Assembly (NCBI GenBank): GCA_002483285.1
Contig: DLHP01000043.1
Location: forward strand, 216,680 to 280,679
Reading direction: 5' to 3'
Source of the DNA: Flavobacterium sp. UBA7665
Lineage (GTDB): Bacteria; Bacteroidota; Bacteroidia; Flavobacteriales; Flavobacteriaceae
Length of the DNA stretch: 64,000 nucleotides
Made by a program: the position numbers and the translations under genes. Under the pieces are notes generated by a model. The model was given only the letters and a program-made list of their open reading frames with translations, made no database searches and had not been told where the DNA came from. Shown here in pieces: positions 1-7,684 of the stretch (position 1 is the first letter of the stretch; the number at the start of each line of letters is the position of its first letter).

Positions 1-460
1 CTTTTACGATCCCGAAATTTTTCTTGTCGTTTTGAGGCTCGTCGGTGTAGGCAATATTGATCCAACCGTTATCGCCCAGACTCTTAATCTCGAACAACGT
101 GTTTCCCATGATGTGATATTTCGCGAGTGACACATCATTCTTGCCGTCGATGATCAAGGTGTCGGGTTTGAAATCCCGGGTCATGATGTCATTCAATCTT
201 TGTAGCACAACCTTAGAATCTTCTGTTGAACCCGGATTTTCATAGTATTGGTAGACCATCTTTGGGAAAAAGGTGGTGTTGGTCGAATCGATTGAAATTT
301 TTCCGTTTTCATGAAAAAGGTCATAATCCATCTTAAGGTTCTGCTTGTCGATATAGGTAAAATGCGACGGGATTTTAAAACTGACATCGCGCAGGCGCAA
401 CATTGTCTGGCCGCCACAAGCAATCGAAAAAAACAGTAAAAGGTAAAGGATTGGTTTCAT
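1..460 (-). CDS. Hypothetical lipoprotein, 3' end cut by window edge
   Basis: The minus-strand frame stays open from the ATG at 460 to the window edge, so about 153 N-terminal residues are visible and the C-terminus is missing. The protein begins with a short hydrophobic stretch ending in a lipobox-like IACGG, so it is probably a lipoprotein anchored after signal peptidase II cleavage. The rest is a soluble, mixed-charge domain that I do not recognise. The start lies 3 bases after the stop of the glycosyltransferase gene upstream, so the two are probably co-transcribed. No function can be given from the visible part. Confidence 0.75.
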   Translation of the reverse strand, partial: MKPILYLLLFFSIACGGQTMLRLRDVSFKIPSHFTYIDKQNLKMDYDLFHENGKISIDSTNTTFFPKMVYQYYENPGSTEDSKVVLQRLNDIMTRDFKPDTLIIDGKNDVSLAKYHIMGNTLFEIKSLGDNGWINIAYTDEPQNDKKNFGIVK

Positions 461-463
461 TAA

Positions 464-1501
464 CTAGTGAGTTAGCGCACGTTGGATTGTATCGACCACC
501 GTTTCCGGGAGAATCGTCCGCATCGCGTCCTGGTATCCTTCAACGGTTTTATTGCCATAAACCGATGTGGGCAGTTTCGGGAACTTCGTACGGTCTGAAA
601 CCAATGCGTTTTCAATTGGTTGGTTAAACGGCGAGAAACCTGCAAACGGATGCGTCGCGCCCCAAAGCGTCACGGTATGCACGCCGAGCATCGCTGCTAT
701 GTGTGCGTTTCCTGAATCCATCGACAACATAACATCGAGGTTGGAAATGAGTTGCAATTCTTGGTGGAAATTGAGTTTCCCGGCAATTACGATTACATTT
801 TCTTTGCCTTTGCAGAAAGCTTCGAGCGTTTCGATTTCTTTTTTACCGCCACCAAAAAGGAAGATTTTGGCATTGGTTTTAGAAAGTTGGTCAATGACTT
901 GCTGCATCAGATCCTGCGGATACACTTTAGAATCGTATTGGGCAAACGGCGCAATCCCAATCCATTTTACAGTTTTTGGTCCAGTGATTTGGAGTGTTTT
1001 TTCATCTACGGCTTTGGCGAATGGAAAAACTGGATTCGACAAATCAATTGGAAATCCAAGCGCGGCAAAAACCTGCGCATGTCTTTGAAACATCGTAGGC
1101 AATTGCTTGAAGATTTTGTTTTGGGGACGCAAAAGCGCTTTCTTTTCAGCGCGACCTTTGTTTACGGCGGCCACTGGTTTTCCAGCAAATGCAAACAACC
1201 TTTTGACGACTTTGGATCGCAGCACATTGTGCAGGTCGGCAAAAGCGTCGATGTGCAGCGGTTTCAAATCCTTGTACAACTGCAGCAAGCCAAAAAAGCC
1301 TTTGTGACGGCCGGTTGCATCGAAGGCGAAAAAAGAAACGTTTGGGATATCTTCGAAAAATGGCTCGAAGAATGGCCGTGAAACCACCGTGATTTTTACT
1401 TCAGGATATTGCTTGACGAACGCGCGTAAAACAGGAACCGTCATGGCGACATCTCCCATTGCGGAGAGTCTCATGACGGCTATATGTTTGATTTTTTTCA
1501 A
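464..1501 (-). CDS. Glycosyltransferase family 9 (heptosyltransferase-like)
   Basis: This 345-residue protein resembles the ADP-heptose:LPS heptosyltransferase family (GT9), which transfers heptose or related sugars to the lipopolysaccharide core on the cytoplasmic face. The N-terminus carries the typical VMRLSAMGDVAMTVP stretch. Near residues 260-285 there is MDSGNAHIAAMLGV, the conserved nucleotide-sugar binding segment of the family. The frame opens with TTG at 1501, and an ATG at 1474 (before RLSAMGD) is the alternative. The TTG start keeps the basic KKIK lead-in usual in this family. The start abuts a period-7 repeat element that fills the whole gap to the DUF4254 gene upstream, so no conventional ribosome binding site is visible. 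The acceptor sugar cannot be read from the sequence. Confidence 0.88.
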   Translation of the reverse strand: MKKIKHIAVMRLSAMGDVAMTVPVLRAFVKQYPEVKITVVSRPFFEPFFEDIPNVSFFAFDATGRHKGFFGLLQLYKDLKPLHIDAFADLHNVLRSKVVKRLFAFAGKPVAAVNKGRAEKKALLRPQNKIFKQLPTMFQRHAQVFAALGFPIDLSNPVFPFAKAVDEKTLQITGPKTVKWIGIAPFAQYDSKVYPQDLMQQVIDQLSKTNAKIFLFGGGKKEIETLEAFCKGKENVIVIAGKLNFHQELQLISNLDVMLSMDSGNAHIAAMLGVHTVTLWGATHPFAGFSPFNQPIENALVSDRTKFPKLPTSVYGNKTVEGYQDAMRTILPETVVDTIQRALTH

Positions 1502-1579
1502 GGTGCAGGGTGCAGGGTGCAGGGTGCAGGGTCAAATGTTGTGGTTCTGCCTGAACCTTGAACCCTATACCTTGTACCT
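1501..1579. repeat. Period-7 imperfect palindromic element, copy 1
   Basis: The left arm (1501-1535) is five heptamers: AGGTGCA, three copies of GGGTGCA, then GGGTCAA. The right arm (1551-1579) is heptamers on the opposite strand (CTGAACC, TTGAACC, CTATACC, TTGTACC). Read as its reverse complement, it gives AGGTACA, AGGTATA, GGGTTCA and AGGTTCA, so the two arms can pair imperfectly. The element fills the gap between the stop codon of the DUF4254 gene (1578-1580) and the TTG start of the GT9 gene (1499-1501). Confidence 0.8.
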
Positions 1580-2183
1580 ATTTTTTATTCTGGTACAACA
1601 CCGGATTGAGCTCGTCGTCGTTATACATTTTCATCTGCTTGTAGACTTTCATGAACTTGTCGCCGTTCTCGATGTCGGTGAGCAATTCCTCGATCGCGGT
1701 CGACAAATCGGTGCGTTGCTCGAGTAGGATGTTGAGTTTTGCCTGGCATTTGTCGCGGTGGTCTTGTGAGGCTTCGGCGCGCGTGGCCTCTTCGTTCATG
1801 TGATAGATTTTCAAAGCCAGAATGGACAGTCGGTCGAACGCCCAGGCCGGAGATTCTGAGTTGATCTTGGCGTTGTCTTTTACCTTGACACCGCTGTATT
1901 TCTGAAGAAAATAACCATCGATATATTCTACCATATCGGTGCGTTCCTGGTTCGAGGCATCGATTTTTCTTTTCAAGGTTAAAGCCGCAACCGGGTCGAT
2001 ATTCGGGTCACGGATGATGTCTTCGTAATGCCATTGCACGGTGTCGATCCAGTTCTTGAGATACAAAAGGTGCTCGAATTTGTCCTTTGGATACGGGTTG
2101 CTGATGGGTTGGTCAACGCTGTCATACTTGTGGTAGTCGTTGATGCTTTGCTCGAAAACAGAATAGGCTAATTTTGAAAACAT
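1578..2183 (-). CDS. DUF4254 domain-containing protein
   Basis: This 201-residue cytoplasmic protein has no signal peptide or membrane segment. It is largely helical and charged, and matches the pattern of the DUF4254 family: an early FEQSINDYHKYD segment, an aromatic WHYEDIIRDP segment, then RKIDASNQERTD. The family has no assigned activity. In flavobacteria it is commonly found beside GT9 glycosyltransferases, as here, which suggests a link to lipopolysaccharide core assembly. The stop codon lies inside the repeat element separating it from the GT9 gene. The ATG at 2183 follows an AT-rich leader with no clear ribosome binding site. Confidence 0.82.
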   Translation of the reverse strand: MFSKLAYSVFEQSINDYHKYDSVDQPISNPYPKDKFEHLLYLKNWIDTVQWHYEDIIRDPNIDPVAALTLKRKIDASNQERTDMVEYIDGYFLQKYSGVKVKDNAKINSESPAWAFDRLSILALKIYHMNEEATRAEASQDHRDKCQAKLNILLEQRTDLSTAIEELLTDIENGDKFMKVYKQMKMYNDDELNPVLYQNKK

Positions 2184-2251
2184 ATCTTTTTGAGTTTAAA
2201 AAGCAAAGATACTTTTTATACTTTTACGGAGGAAAAAAAGTTTGAGAGGAA

Positions 2252-2338
2252 AGGTATTGAGGCGCTAAGGTTCTAAGGGACTTAGCTACTCACAACCGCA
2301 GCTCCTTAGAACTATAGTACCTCTTCACCTTAGTACCT
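2252..2338. repeat. Period-7 imperfect palindromic element, copy 2
   Basis: The left arm (2252-2286) reads as heptamers AGGTATT, GAGGCGC, TAAGGTT, CTAAGGG. The right arm (2304-2338) is CCTTAGA, ACTATAG, TACCTCT, TCACCTT, AGTACCT. Its reverse complement begins AGGTACT AAGGTGA, matching the left arm in phase. The best pairing block is GGTTCTAAGG (2270-2279) against the CCTTAGAACT region (2304-2313). The element ends 5 bases before the upp start codon. Architecture and period match copy 1 although the heptamers differ. Confidence 0.72.
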
Positions 2339-2343
2339 ATCCT

Positions 2344-2997
2344 ATGCAAATCCACTACCTATCCGAAGCCAACAGTGTCCTGAACCATTTCCTGGGGCAA
2401 ATCCGCAATGTCAACGTACAGCATGACAGCATGCGTTTTAGGCGCAACATTGAGCGCATCGGTGAAGTGATGGCCTATGAACTTAGCAAGGATTTGAATT
2501 ACAAGGACATTGAAATCCAAACGCCGCTGGGCATCAAGAAGACAACCGAGATTGAAGACCAATTGGTTTTGTGCTCCATTTTGCGCGCCGGTTTGCCATT
2601 GCATTTGGGATTCCTGAATTACTTTGACAGCGCCGAGAATGGATTTGTATCGGCCTACCGCCACCATGTGGGCAACGAGGTGGCTTTTGATATCAAGGTA
2701 GAATACCAGGCGGTTCCCAATATTGCTGGGAAGAATTTATTGCTCATCGATCCAATGCTTGCCACGGGACAATCGATGGTGGCCGTTTTCAATAAATTAT
2801 TAGAAAAAGGACAACCTAAAGAAATTCATATTGCGGTCGTGATTGCAGCTCCTGAGGGTGTTGCTTACCTGCAGCAGCACTTACCCGATTATTGCCACCT
2901 TTGGGTAGCGACACTCGATGAAAAGCTCAACGAACGCAACTACATCGTCCCGGGTTTGGGCGACGCGGGCGATCTGGCCTACGGCAACAAACTATAA
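2344..2997 (+). CDS. upp: Uracil phosphoribosyltransferase
   Basis: This 217-residue enzyme converts uracil and PRPP to UMP in pyrimidine salvage in the cytoplasm. The PRPP-binding loop is visible as LLLIDPMLATGQSMV around residues 135-149. The C-terminus has the GLGDAGDLAYG uracil-binding signature of this family, and the length is normal. It is transcribed alone on the plus strand, and its last 6 bases overlap the end of the convergent membrane protein gene. The start codon sits 5 bases after a period-7 palindromic element, which could form a hairpin in the mRNA leader and affect translation; that is inference. Confidence 0.95.
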   Translation: MQIHYLSEANSVLNHFLGQIRNVNVQHDSMRFRRNIERIGEVMAYELSKDLNYKDIEIQTPLGIKKTTEIEDQLVLCSILRAGLPLHLGFLNYFDSAENGFVSAYRHHVGNEVAFDIKVEYQAVPNIAGKNLLLIDPMLATGQSMVAVFNKLLEKGQPKEIHIAVVIAAPEGVAYLQQHLPDYCHLWVATLDEKLNERNYIVPGLGDAGDLAYGNKL

Positions 2998-3921
2998 CTG
3001 CGAGAAGAAGGCGAAAAGTCCAAAGCCGATCAGCACAAAAAGAATCACTTCCTTCTGCCATTTGATCTGGCTCATTTCAATGTGGCTCGTGGCCATCATG
3101 GCCAGCGGCGCAATGGTAAAAACCAATAAATCGTTGCTTTTGAATGGTGAAATCAGAAGAATCAGAATCCCGATGATGAACGCCGACATGATTTTCTTGT
3201 ATGAGGAATGCAGGATTAATGGCCGGTGCGACAGACTCAACAGCAACGACCCCAAAAAGAACAGCCCAATCGTGGCGTAAACTGACAACGCCAGGTTTTG
3301 AAAATTGCTGGTGAAGTAGCCAAATTTAAGGTCGATCATGGAGCGGTCCATTAGGTGCGTAATCCAATCCTTATTGAAAATCAACGCGCACAAAATGTAC
3401 ACCATCGCGATACCAAAAAAGGCAATAAACGGCAAAAACCAGTTGCGATAATCGCGCGCGCCGTGAAAGAGGATCGAGATGAAAATGAGCACCACAAAGA
3501 GGATGCTCCAGAAATGAAACAGTGCTGCGACAAAAACCCACAACGACGCATCAAAAATCTTTTCCTTGTGTGATTTGGGCGAATGCAAGGATACCATTCG
3601 ACGCATGGCCAATAAGATGAAAAAATTAGAGAATACGAGCGCGGTGTCGTCGAACAATGAAGGGAAAAACAGCAGAAAAATCAGGTAAAACAACACCGTG
3701 TACGCACTGTCTTTGCTGAGCCCGTTCTTCTTCACGATAAAATTGGCGATAAACAATGAAGCGAAAATAACTCCCAAAAGCCCGAATTTCAACCCCAACC
3801 GAAACCACGAATTGTCTGAAGTGACGTGTTTGATCTGGTAAGCGAAAAAGAAAAAAACTACCGCCAGGATCACAACCGAATAATTTAATGGCGTAGATTT
3901 TCTAAAAAGACTTGTAATCAT
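2992..3921 (-). CDS. DUF6427-like integral membrane protein
   Basis: This 309-residue protein has about eight to ten hydrophobic segments spread over its whole length (for example residues 15-29, 45-62, 75-107, 125-150, 155-180 and 205-235). It matches my recollection of the flavobacterial DUF6427 membrane family, which has no assigned function. It has no recognisable enzymatic motif. It is divergent from the small membrane protein at 3981: the two share a 60-base gap in which both -7 elements can be found only 3 bases apart. Its 3' end overlaps the end of upp by 6 bases. Confidence 0.75.
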   Translation of the reverse strand: MITSLFRKSTPLNYSVVILAVVFFFFAYQIKHVTSDNSWFRLGLKFGLLGVIFASLFIANFIVKKNGLSKDSAYTVLFYLIFLLFFPSLFDDTALVFSNFFILLAMRRMVSLHSPKSHKEKIFDASLWVFVAALFHFWSILFVVLIFISILFHGARDYRNWFLPFIAFFGIAMVYILCALIFNKDWITHLMDRSMIDLKFGYFTSNFQNLALSVYATIGLFFLGSLLLSLSHRPLILHSSYKKIMSAFIIGILILLISPFKSNDLLVFTIAPLAMMATSHIEMSQIKWQKEVILFVLIGFGLFAFFSQL

Positions 3922-3952
3922 GAGGATATTTTATACTTTTGTGACAAATATA
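3911..3952. promoter_or_regulatory. Divergent promoter pair
   Basis: On the plus strand, TACTTTTG (3934-3941) fits the Bacteroidota -7 consensus TAnnTTTG. It lies 19 bases after CTTG (3911-3914), a near match to the -33 TTTG, and would serve the small gene at 3981. On the minus strand, TATATTTG (complement of 3945-3952) fits the same -7 consensus and would serve the gene ending at 3921. The two -7 elements are 3 bases apart, so polymerase binding at one probably excludes the other. Confidence 0.55.
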
Positions 3953-3980
3953 ATTGTTTAAAAAAACAACACCGTCTATT

Positions 3981-4211
3981 ATGAGAGCATTTTTTGAAGG
4001 TATCCAATGGTTATTTGAAACAATCTTTTTCTGGCCCCAAAACCAATTGGCGAAATTAGAATTGACCCACTGGTTTTTAGCCAATGGCATCAACTGGTTG
4101 TTCATGATCATTTGCGCCTATGCCACTTGGTACTGGTGCAAACAATTGACCGAGCACCAAAAAAGCGGCGAAGAAAACCAGGATACCACGGCACATTCGT
4201 TCTTAAAATAA
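3981..4211 (+). CDS. Small membrane protein, DUF6341-like
   Basis: This 76-residue protein has an aromatic N-terminal half (FFEGIQWLFETIFFWP) and one clear membrane segment (about residues 42-60, INWLFMIICAYATWYW). It ends in a short charged, glutamine- and glutamate-rich tail. It resembles the small flavobacterial DUF6341 family, of unknown function. The ATG at 3981 is preferred over an upstream in-frame TTG at 3954, because the promoter-like element at 3934-3941 would place the transcript start close to that TTG. Its stop overlaps the end of the convergent purD gene by 9 bases. Confidence 0.7.
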   Translation: MRAFFEGIQWLFETIFFWPQNQLAKLELTHWFLANGINWLFMIICAYATWYWCKQLTEHQKSGEENQDTTAHSFLK

Positions 4212-5477
4212 GTCGAAACCGATATCCTTCCTATAATACATCGTATCGAAATGTAGCTTGTCTATGTTTTGGTACGATTTTTTTATGGCCTCGCTAAAAT
4301 TGTTCCCGTACGAAGTCACCGCCAAAACGCGTCCGCCGTTGCTTATGACTTGCCCATCCTTGGTTTTGGTCCCGGCGTGGAAAACAATCGAGTCTTCCAC
4401 GTTTTCAATCCCCGAAATCACTTTTCCTTTCTCATAATCCTCTGGGTAACCGCCCGAAACGACCATGATGGTTGTTGCGCTGCGCGGATCGATCTCAAGG
4501 GTCATCTCGTCTAACTTTTGGTTGGCGACGGCGACAAACAACTCGACCAAATCGGTTTTCAAACGCGGGATGACCACTTCTGTTTCGGGATCGCCCATAC
4601 GAACGTTGTATTCAATCACCATCGGCTCGCCTTTCACGTTGATGAGCCCGATGAATACAAAACCTTTGTACTCGATGCCGTCTTTTTGCAAACCGTCAAT
4701 CGTAGGCTTTACAATTCTGGTTTCGATTTTCTCCATCAATACCGAATCGGCAAATGGGACTGGAGAAACGGCGCCCATTCCGCCGGTGTTAAGACCCGTA
4801 TCGCCTTCGCCGATGCGTTTGTAATCTTTGGCTGTGGGCAATATTTTATAGCTTTTGCCGTCGGTAAGGACAAAGCAACTCAGTTCGATGCCATCGAGAA
4901 ATTCCTCAATCACGACCTTTGCACTCGCCGCACCGAATTTTTCATTGACGAGCATATTGCGCAATTCCTGCTGGGCTTCTTTCAAATCCGAAATAATCAA
5001 AACACCTTTGCCCGCTGCCAAACCGTCGGCTTTTAAAACGTACGGCGGATGCAACGTCTCAAGGAACTTGCAGCCTTTTTCAACAGTTGTCTTTGTAAAA
5101 CTGTCGTAAGCTGCGGTTGGAATTTGGTGCTTGACGAGAAATTCCTTCGCGAATTCCTTGCTGCCTTCGAGCTGCGCGCCCAATTGCGACGGGCCGATAA
5201 CCGGAATATCCTGCAACCCAATATCGTTATTGAAAAAATCGTAAATCCCTGCTACAAGCGGATCTTCGGGACCTACAACCACCATTGCGACTTGTTCGGC
5301 AATCACAAAACGGCGGATGGCTTCAAAATCGGTGGGATTGAGGTTGACATTAGTGGCAATGTGTTCTGTCCCGGCATTTCCCGGCGCGACAAAAAGTTGG
5401 GTACAAAGTGGTGATTGGAGCATTTTCCAGGCCAGCGCATGTTCGCGTCCGCCCGATCCTAAAAGTAAAATTATCAT
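4203..5477 (-). CDS. purD: Phosphoribosylamine-glycine ligase
   Basis: This 424-residue ATP-grasp enzyme (GAR synthetase) joins phosphoribosylamine and glycine in the second step of de novo purine synthesis. The N-terminus MIILLLGSGGREHALAWK is the family signature. The ATP-binding segment LKADGLAAGKGVLI follows, then the NTGGMGAVSP motif and, near the middle, YNVRMGDPETEVV. The ATG at 5477 was chosen because it starts exactly at that conserved N-terminus; the open frame extends 53 codons further upstream without family similarity. TATTTTTG (complement of 5499-5506) upstream is a possible -7 element. The gene stands alone. Confidence 0.96.
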   Translation of the reverse strand: MIILLLGSGGREHALAWKMLQSPLCTQLFVAPGNAGTEHIATNVNLNPTDFEAIRRFVIAEQVAMVVVGPEDPLVAGIYDFFNNDIGLQDIPVIGPSQLGAQLEGSKEFAKEFLVKHQIPTAAYDSFTKTTVEKGCKFLETLHPPYVLKADGLAAGKGVLIISDLKEAQQELRNMLVNEKFGAASAKVVIEEFLDGIELSCFVLTDGKSYKILPTAKDYKRIGEGDTGLNTGGMGAVSPVPFADSVLMEKIETRIVKPTIDGLQKDGIEYKGFVFIGLINVKGEPMVIEYNVRMGDPETEVVIPRLKTDLVELFVAVANQKLDEMTLEIDPRSATTIMVVSGGYPEDYEKGKVISGIENVEDSIVFHAGTKTKDGQVISNGGRVLAVTSYGNNFSEAIKKSYQNIDKLHFDTMYYRKDIGFDLF

Positions 5478-5570
5478 GTGGTAGTGTGTTGTGTGGCACA
5501 AAAATACTCGGTTTGCGACTGAAAAAATAATTAATCTTTTAAAAATTTCCCTCGGTCCCGACAGATAGTG

Positions 5571-6917
5571 ATGGCGATGTCTTATTTTTGGGGAAAATTC
5601 TCCCGCGTGTTCAACCTTTTCAACCTTACGCTCCAACTAAACGGTTTCCCGATTGGGAAAGCGAAGGAAAAACTGGACCAAATTTTAGCGGTGCCCGATC
5701 ACGACTACGCCAATTTTATCGCGCAGCGAAAACAGGAAATCCTCGATTTTCACCGCAGCCACAATGCGTATTACAGGAATTTCATAGGCGAGAAAACCGT
5801 TTCAAGGTGGGAAGATTTGCCCGTGATGCGCAAGATTGACTTCCAGAAACCGCTCAAGGAACGGCTCTCCGACGGATTTACCGAAAAAACGGTGTACATC
5901 AACAAAACGTCGGGTTCGAGCGGCGATCCGTTTGTGTTCGCCAAGGACAAATTCTGCCACGCGCTCATTTGGGCCAATATCATGCGCCGGTTTGGCTGGT
6001 ATGGCCTCGATTACAACCATTCGCTGCAGGCCCGTTTTTATGGAATGCCGCTCGATTTCATCGCGAACAAAAAACTACGCTTCAAGGATTTTTTAAGCAG
6101 CCGTTACCGTTTCAATATTTTTGATTTTTCGGATGCGGCCATTGAAAAAATGCTGCGGAAATTCGGCAACACTAAATTCGATTACATCAATGGCTACACG
6201 AGTTCGATTGTGTTACTCGCGCAATATCTCAAAACGAAAAACCTTTACCTGAACGAGATTTGCCCGAGTTTGAAGGTGTGTATCGTGACTTCGGAAATGT
6301 TATTTGAAGAAGACAAGAAGCTGCTAGAAGAACGGTTTCGCATCCCGATTGTCAATGAATACGGTTCGGCCGAGCTCGATATAATTGCCCTGGAAAATCC
6401 CGATGGTGTGTTTAAGGTCAACGCCGAAAATCTATTTGTAGAAATCCTTGATGACAATGATAACGTTTTGCCTTACGGACAAGAAGGCCGGATTGTGGTG
6501 ACCTCGCTTTATAACGAGGCGCATCCTATGATCCGCTACGAGGTGGGCGATGTGGGTATTTTGGATGAAACCAGTACGCCAAAAAATCCAATCCTCAAAA
6601 AACTCACCGGAAGGACCAACGACGTGGCGCTACTGCCGAGCGGTAAAAAGTCGCCGGGCATGACGTTCTACTCCATCACCAAAAGACTATTCGACGACGA
6701 AGGAAACGTCAAGGAATTTGTGATTACACAAACCAAGCGCGATACTTTTGAAATTGATTATGTGAGTGATTTAGCATTTTCTTCGGCCGAAATCGAGCAC
6801 ATCAAAAAAGTCTTTTCGGATTTTCTCGAACCCAACCTCCACTATGTTTTTACGCGACAAGATGCGTTGCAACGCAGCAAAAGCGGTAAACTCAAGCAGT
6901 TTCGGTCGTTGGTTTAG
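5571..6917 (+). CDS. Adenylate-forming enzyme, phenylacetate-CoA ligase / CapK-like
   Basis: This protein of about 448 residues belongs to the AMP-binding, phenylacetate-CoA ligase-like family often annotated CapK in capsule loci. The phosphate-binding loop is visible as KTSGSSGDPFVF near residues 110-122. Later segments VNEYGSAELD and ITSLY/MIRYEVGDVG-like stretches fit the adenylation fold. Members activate a carboxylic acid as acyl-AMP; in polysaccharide clusters they may supply an acyl group, but the substrate is unknown here. Possible starts are a GTG at 5568 and ATGs at 5571 and 5577; I chose 5571. It is the only plus-strand gene at this end of the locus, and its 3' end overlaps the convergent GT2 gene by 26 bases. 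Confidence 0.82.
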   Translation: MAMSYFWGKFSRVFNLFNLTLQLNGFPIGKAKEKLDQILAVPDHDYANFIAQRKQEILDFHRSHNAYYRNFIGEKTVSRWEDLPVMRKIDFQKPLKERLSDGFTEKTVYINKTSGSSGDPFVFAKDKFCHALIWANIMRRFGWYGLDYNHSLQARFYGMPLDFIANKKLRFKDFLSSRYRFNIFDFSDAAIEKMLRKFGNTKFDYINGYTSSIVLLAQYLKTKNLYLNEICPSLKVCIVTSEMLFEEDKKLLEERFRIPIVNEYGSAELDIIALENPDGVFKVNAENLFVEILDDNDNVLPYGQEGRIVVTSLYNEAHPMIRYEVGDVGILDETSTPKNPILKKLTGRTNDVALLPSGKKSPGMTFYSITKRLFDDEGNVKEFVITQTKRDTFEIDYVSDLAFSSAEIEHIKKVFSDFLEPNLHYVFTRQDALQRSKSGKLKQFRSLV

Positions 6918-7683
6918 CCTTTTTGGTATACATCGGCTTGACCAGCAATTGCACAAACAAAAACCCGCACATACAAATCACCGAAGTAAATACACTGAAT
7001 TTATGGAACAATCGGTATACGGCGAAATTGTGTTGCAATAAGGTGAATTTTGAAGCCGAAATAGAATCCCTTCGCACGCGGTAGAACGCCAGGCTTTCGG
7101 GCACCGGTTTCGCTTTGCGGATTTTTTTAAGCACGGTGAGCCAGACCATCCAATCCTGTCGTTTGCGGATGCCTGAAATGGGTATTTTCCCAAAATAATC
7201 GACATCGTAAATGCCGGTGAGGTTGCCTATGAAATTGCAGAAAAACAGTTGGAAATACCGTAGCGTTTTGGGCGCTTCGACCCTCTTGCCGAGCGGATTT
7301 CCATCCTCATCAATACAATCGTAAAACGAAAAGGTAAACGGTAAACGGTTGGTTTGCAGGAATGCGATTTGTTTTTCGAGTTTTTGCGGCATCCACAAAT
7401 CATCGGCGTCGAGAAAGGCGATGTATTTGCCGCCGGCCATCTCAACGGCCTGGTTGCGCGCCACGCCGGCGCCCGAATTTTTGCGGAGCTGGTGAAACGT
7501 CACGCGCGGATCGTCTTCCATGAAATCGGTGACGATTTGCCTCGTGCCATCGGTGGAGCAATCGTCAACGATGAGCAATTCCCAATGCGTATAGGTTTGG
7601 TTTTGTACCGAGCGTATGGTATCGGCGATAAATTTTTCGGAGTTGTAACAGGGCGTGATAATGGAAACTAGAGCCGCTTGCAT
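6892..7683 (-). CDS. Glycosyltransferase family 2
   Basis: This 263-residue GT-A fold glycosyltransferase should transfer a sugar from a nucleotide donor to a lipid-linked acceptor on the cytoplasmic face. The N-terminus VSIITPCYNSEKFI and the IVDDCSTDGT segment form the nucleotide-binding part. The metal-binding DXD-type motif is visible as AFLDADDLW near residues 91-99. A hydrophobic stretch near the C-terminus (about residues 235-250) may bind the membrane. It is the last gene of a minus-strand operon and starts one base after the stop of the sugar-phosphate transferase gene. Its 3' end overlaps the CapK-like gene. Donor and acceptor are not deducible. Confidence 0.88.
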   Translation of the reverse strand: MQAALVSIITPCYNSEKFIADTIRSVQNQTYTHWELLIVDDCSTDGTRQIVTDFMEDDPRVTFHQLRKNSGAGVARNQAVEMAGGKYIAFLDADDLWMPQKLEKQIAFLQTNRLPFTFSFYDCIDEDGNPLGKRVEAPKTLRYFQLFFCNFIGNLTGIYDVDYFGKIPISGIRKRQDWMVWLTVLKKIRKAKPVPESLAFYRVRRDSISASKFTLLQHNFAVYRLFHKFSVFTSVICMCGFLFVQLLVKPMYTKKAKPTTETA

Positions 7684-7684
7684 C

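Noticed and set aside
752..1381. Plus-strand ORF opposite the GT9 gene
   Set aside because: The GT9 gene on the minus strand has clear family motifs; the opposite frame shows no conserved features.
1501..1579. CRISPR array from the GGGTGCA units
   Set aside because: Units are 7 bases, contiguous and without spacers, and the far arm is inverted.
5478..5636. N-terminal extension of purD by 53 codons
   Set aside because: The extra residues have no family similarity and cross a promoter-like element; the conserved N-terminus starts at the ATG at 5477.
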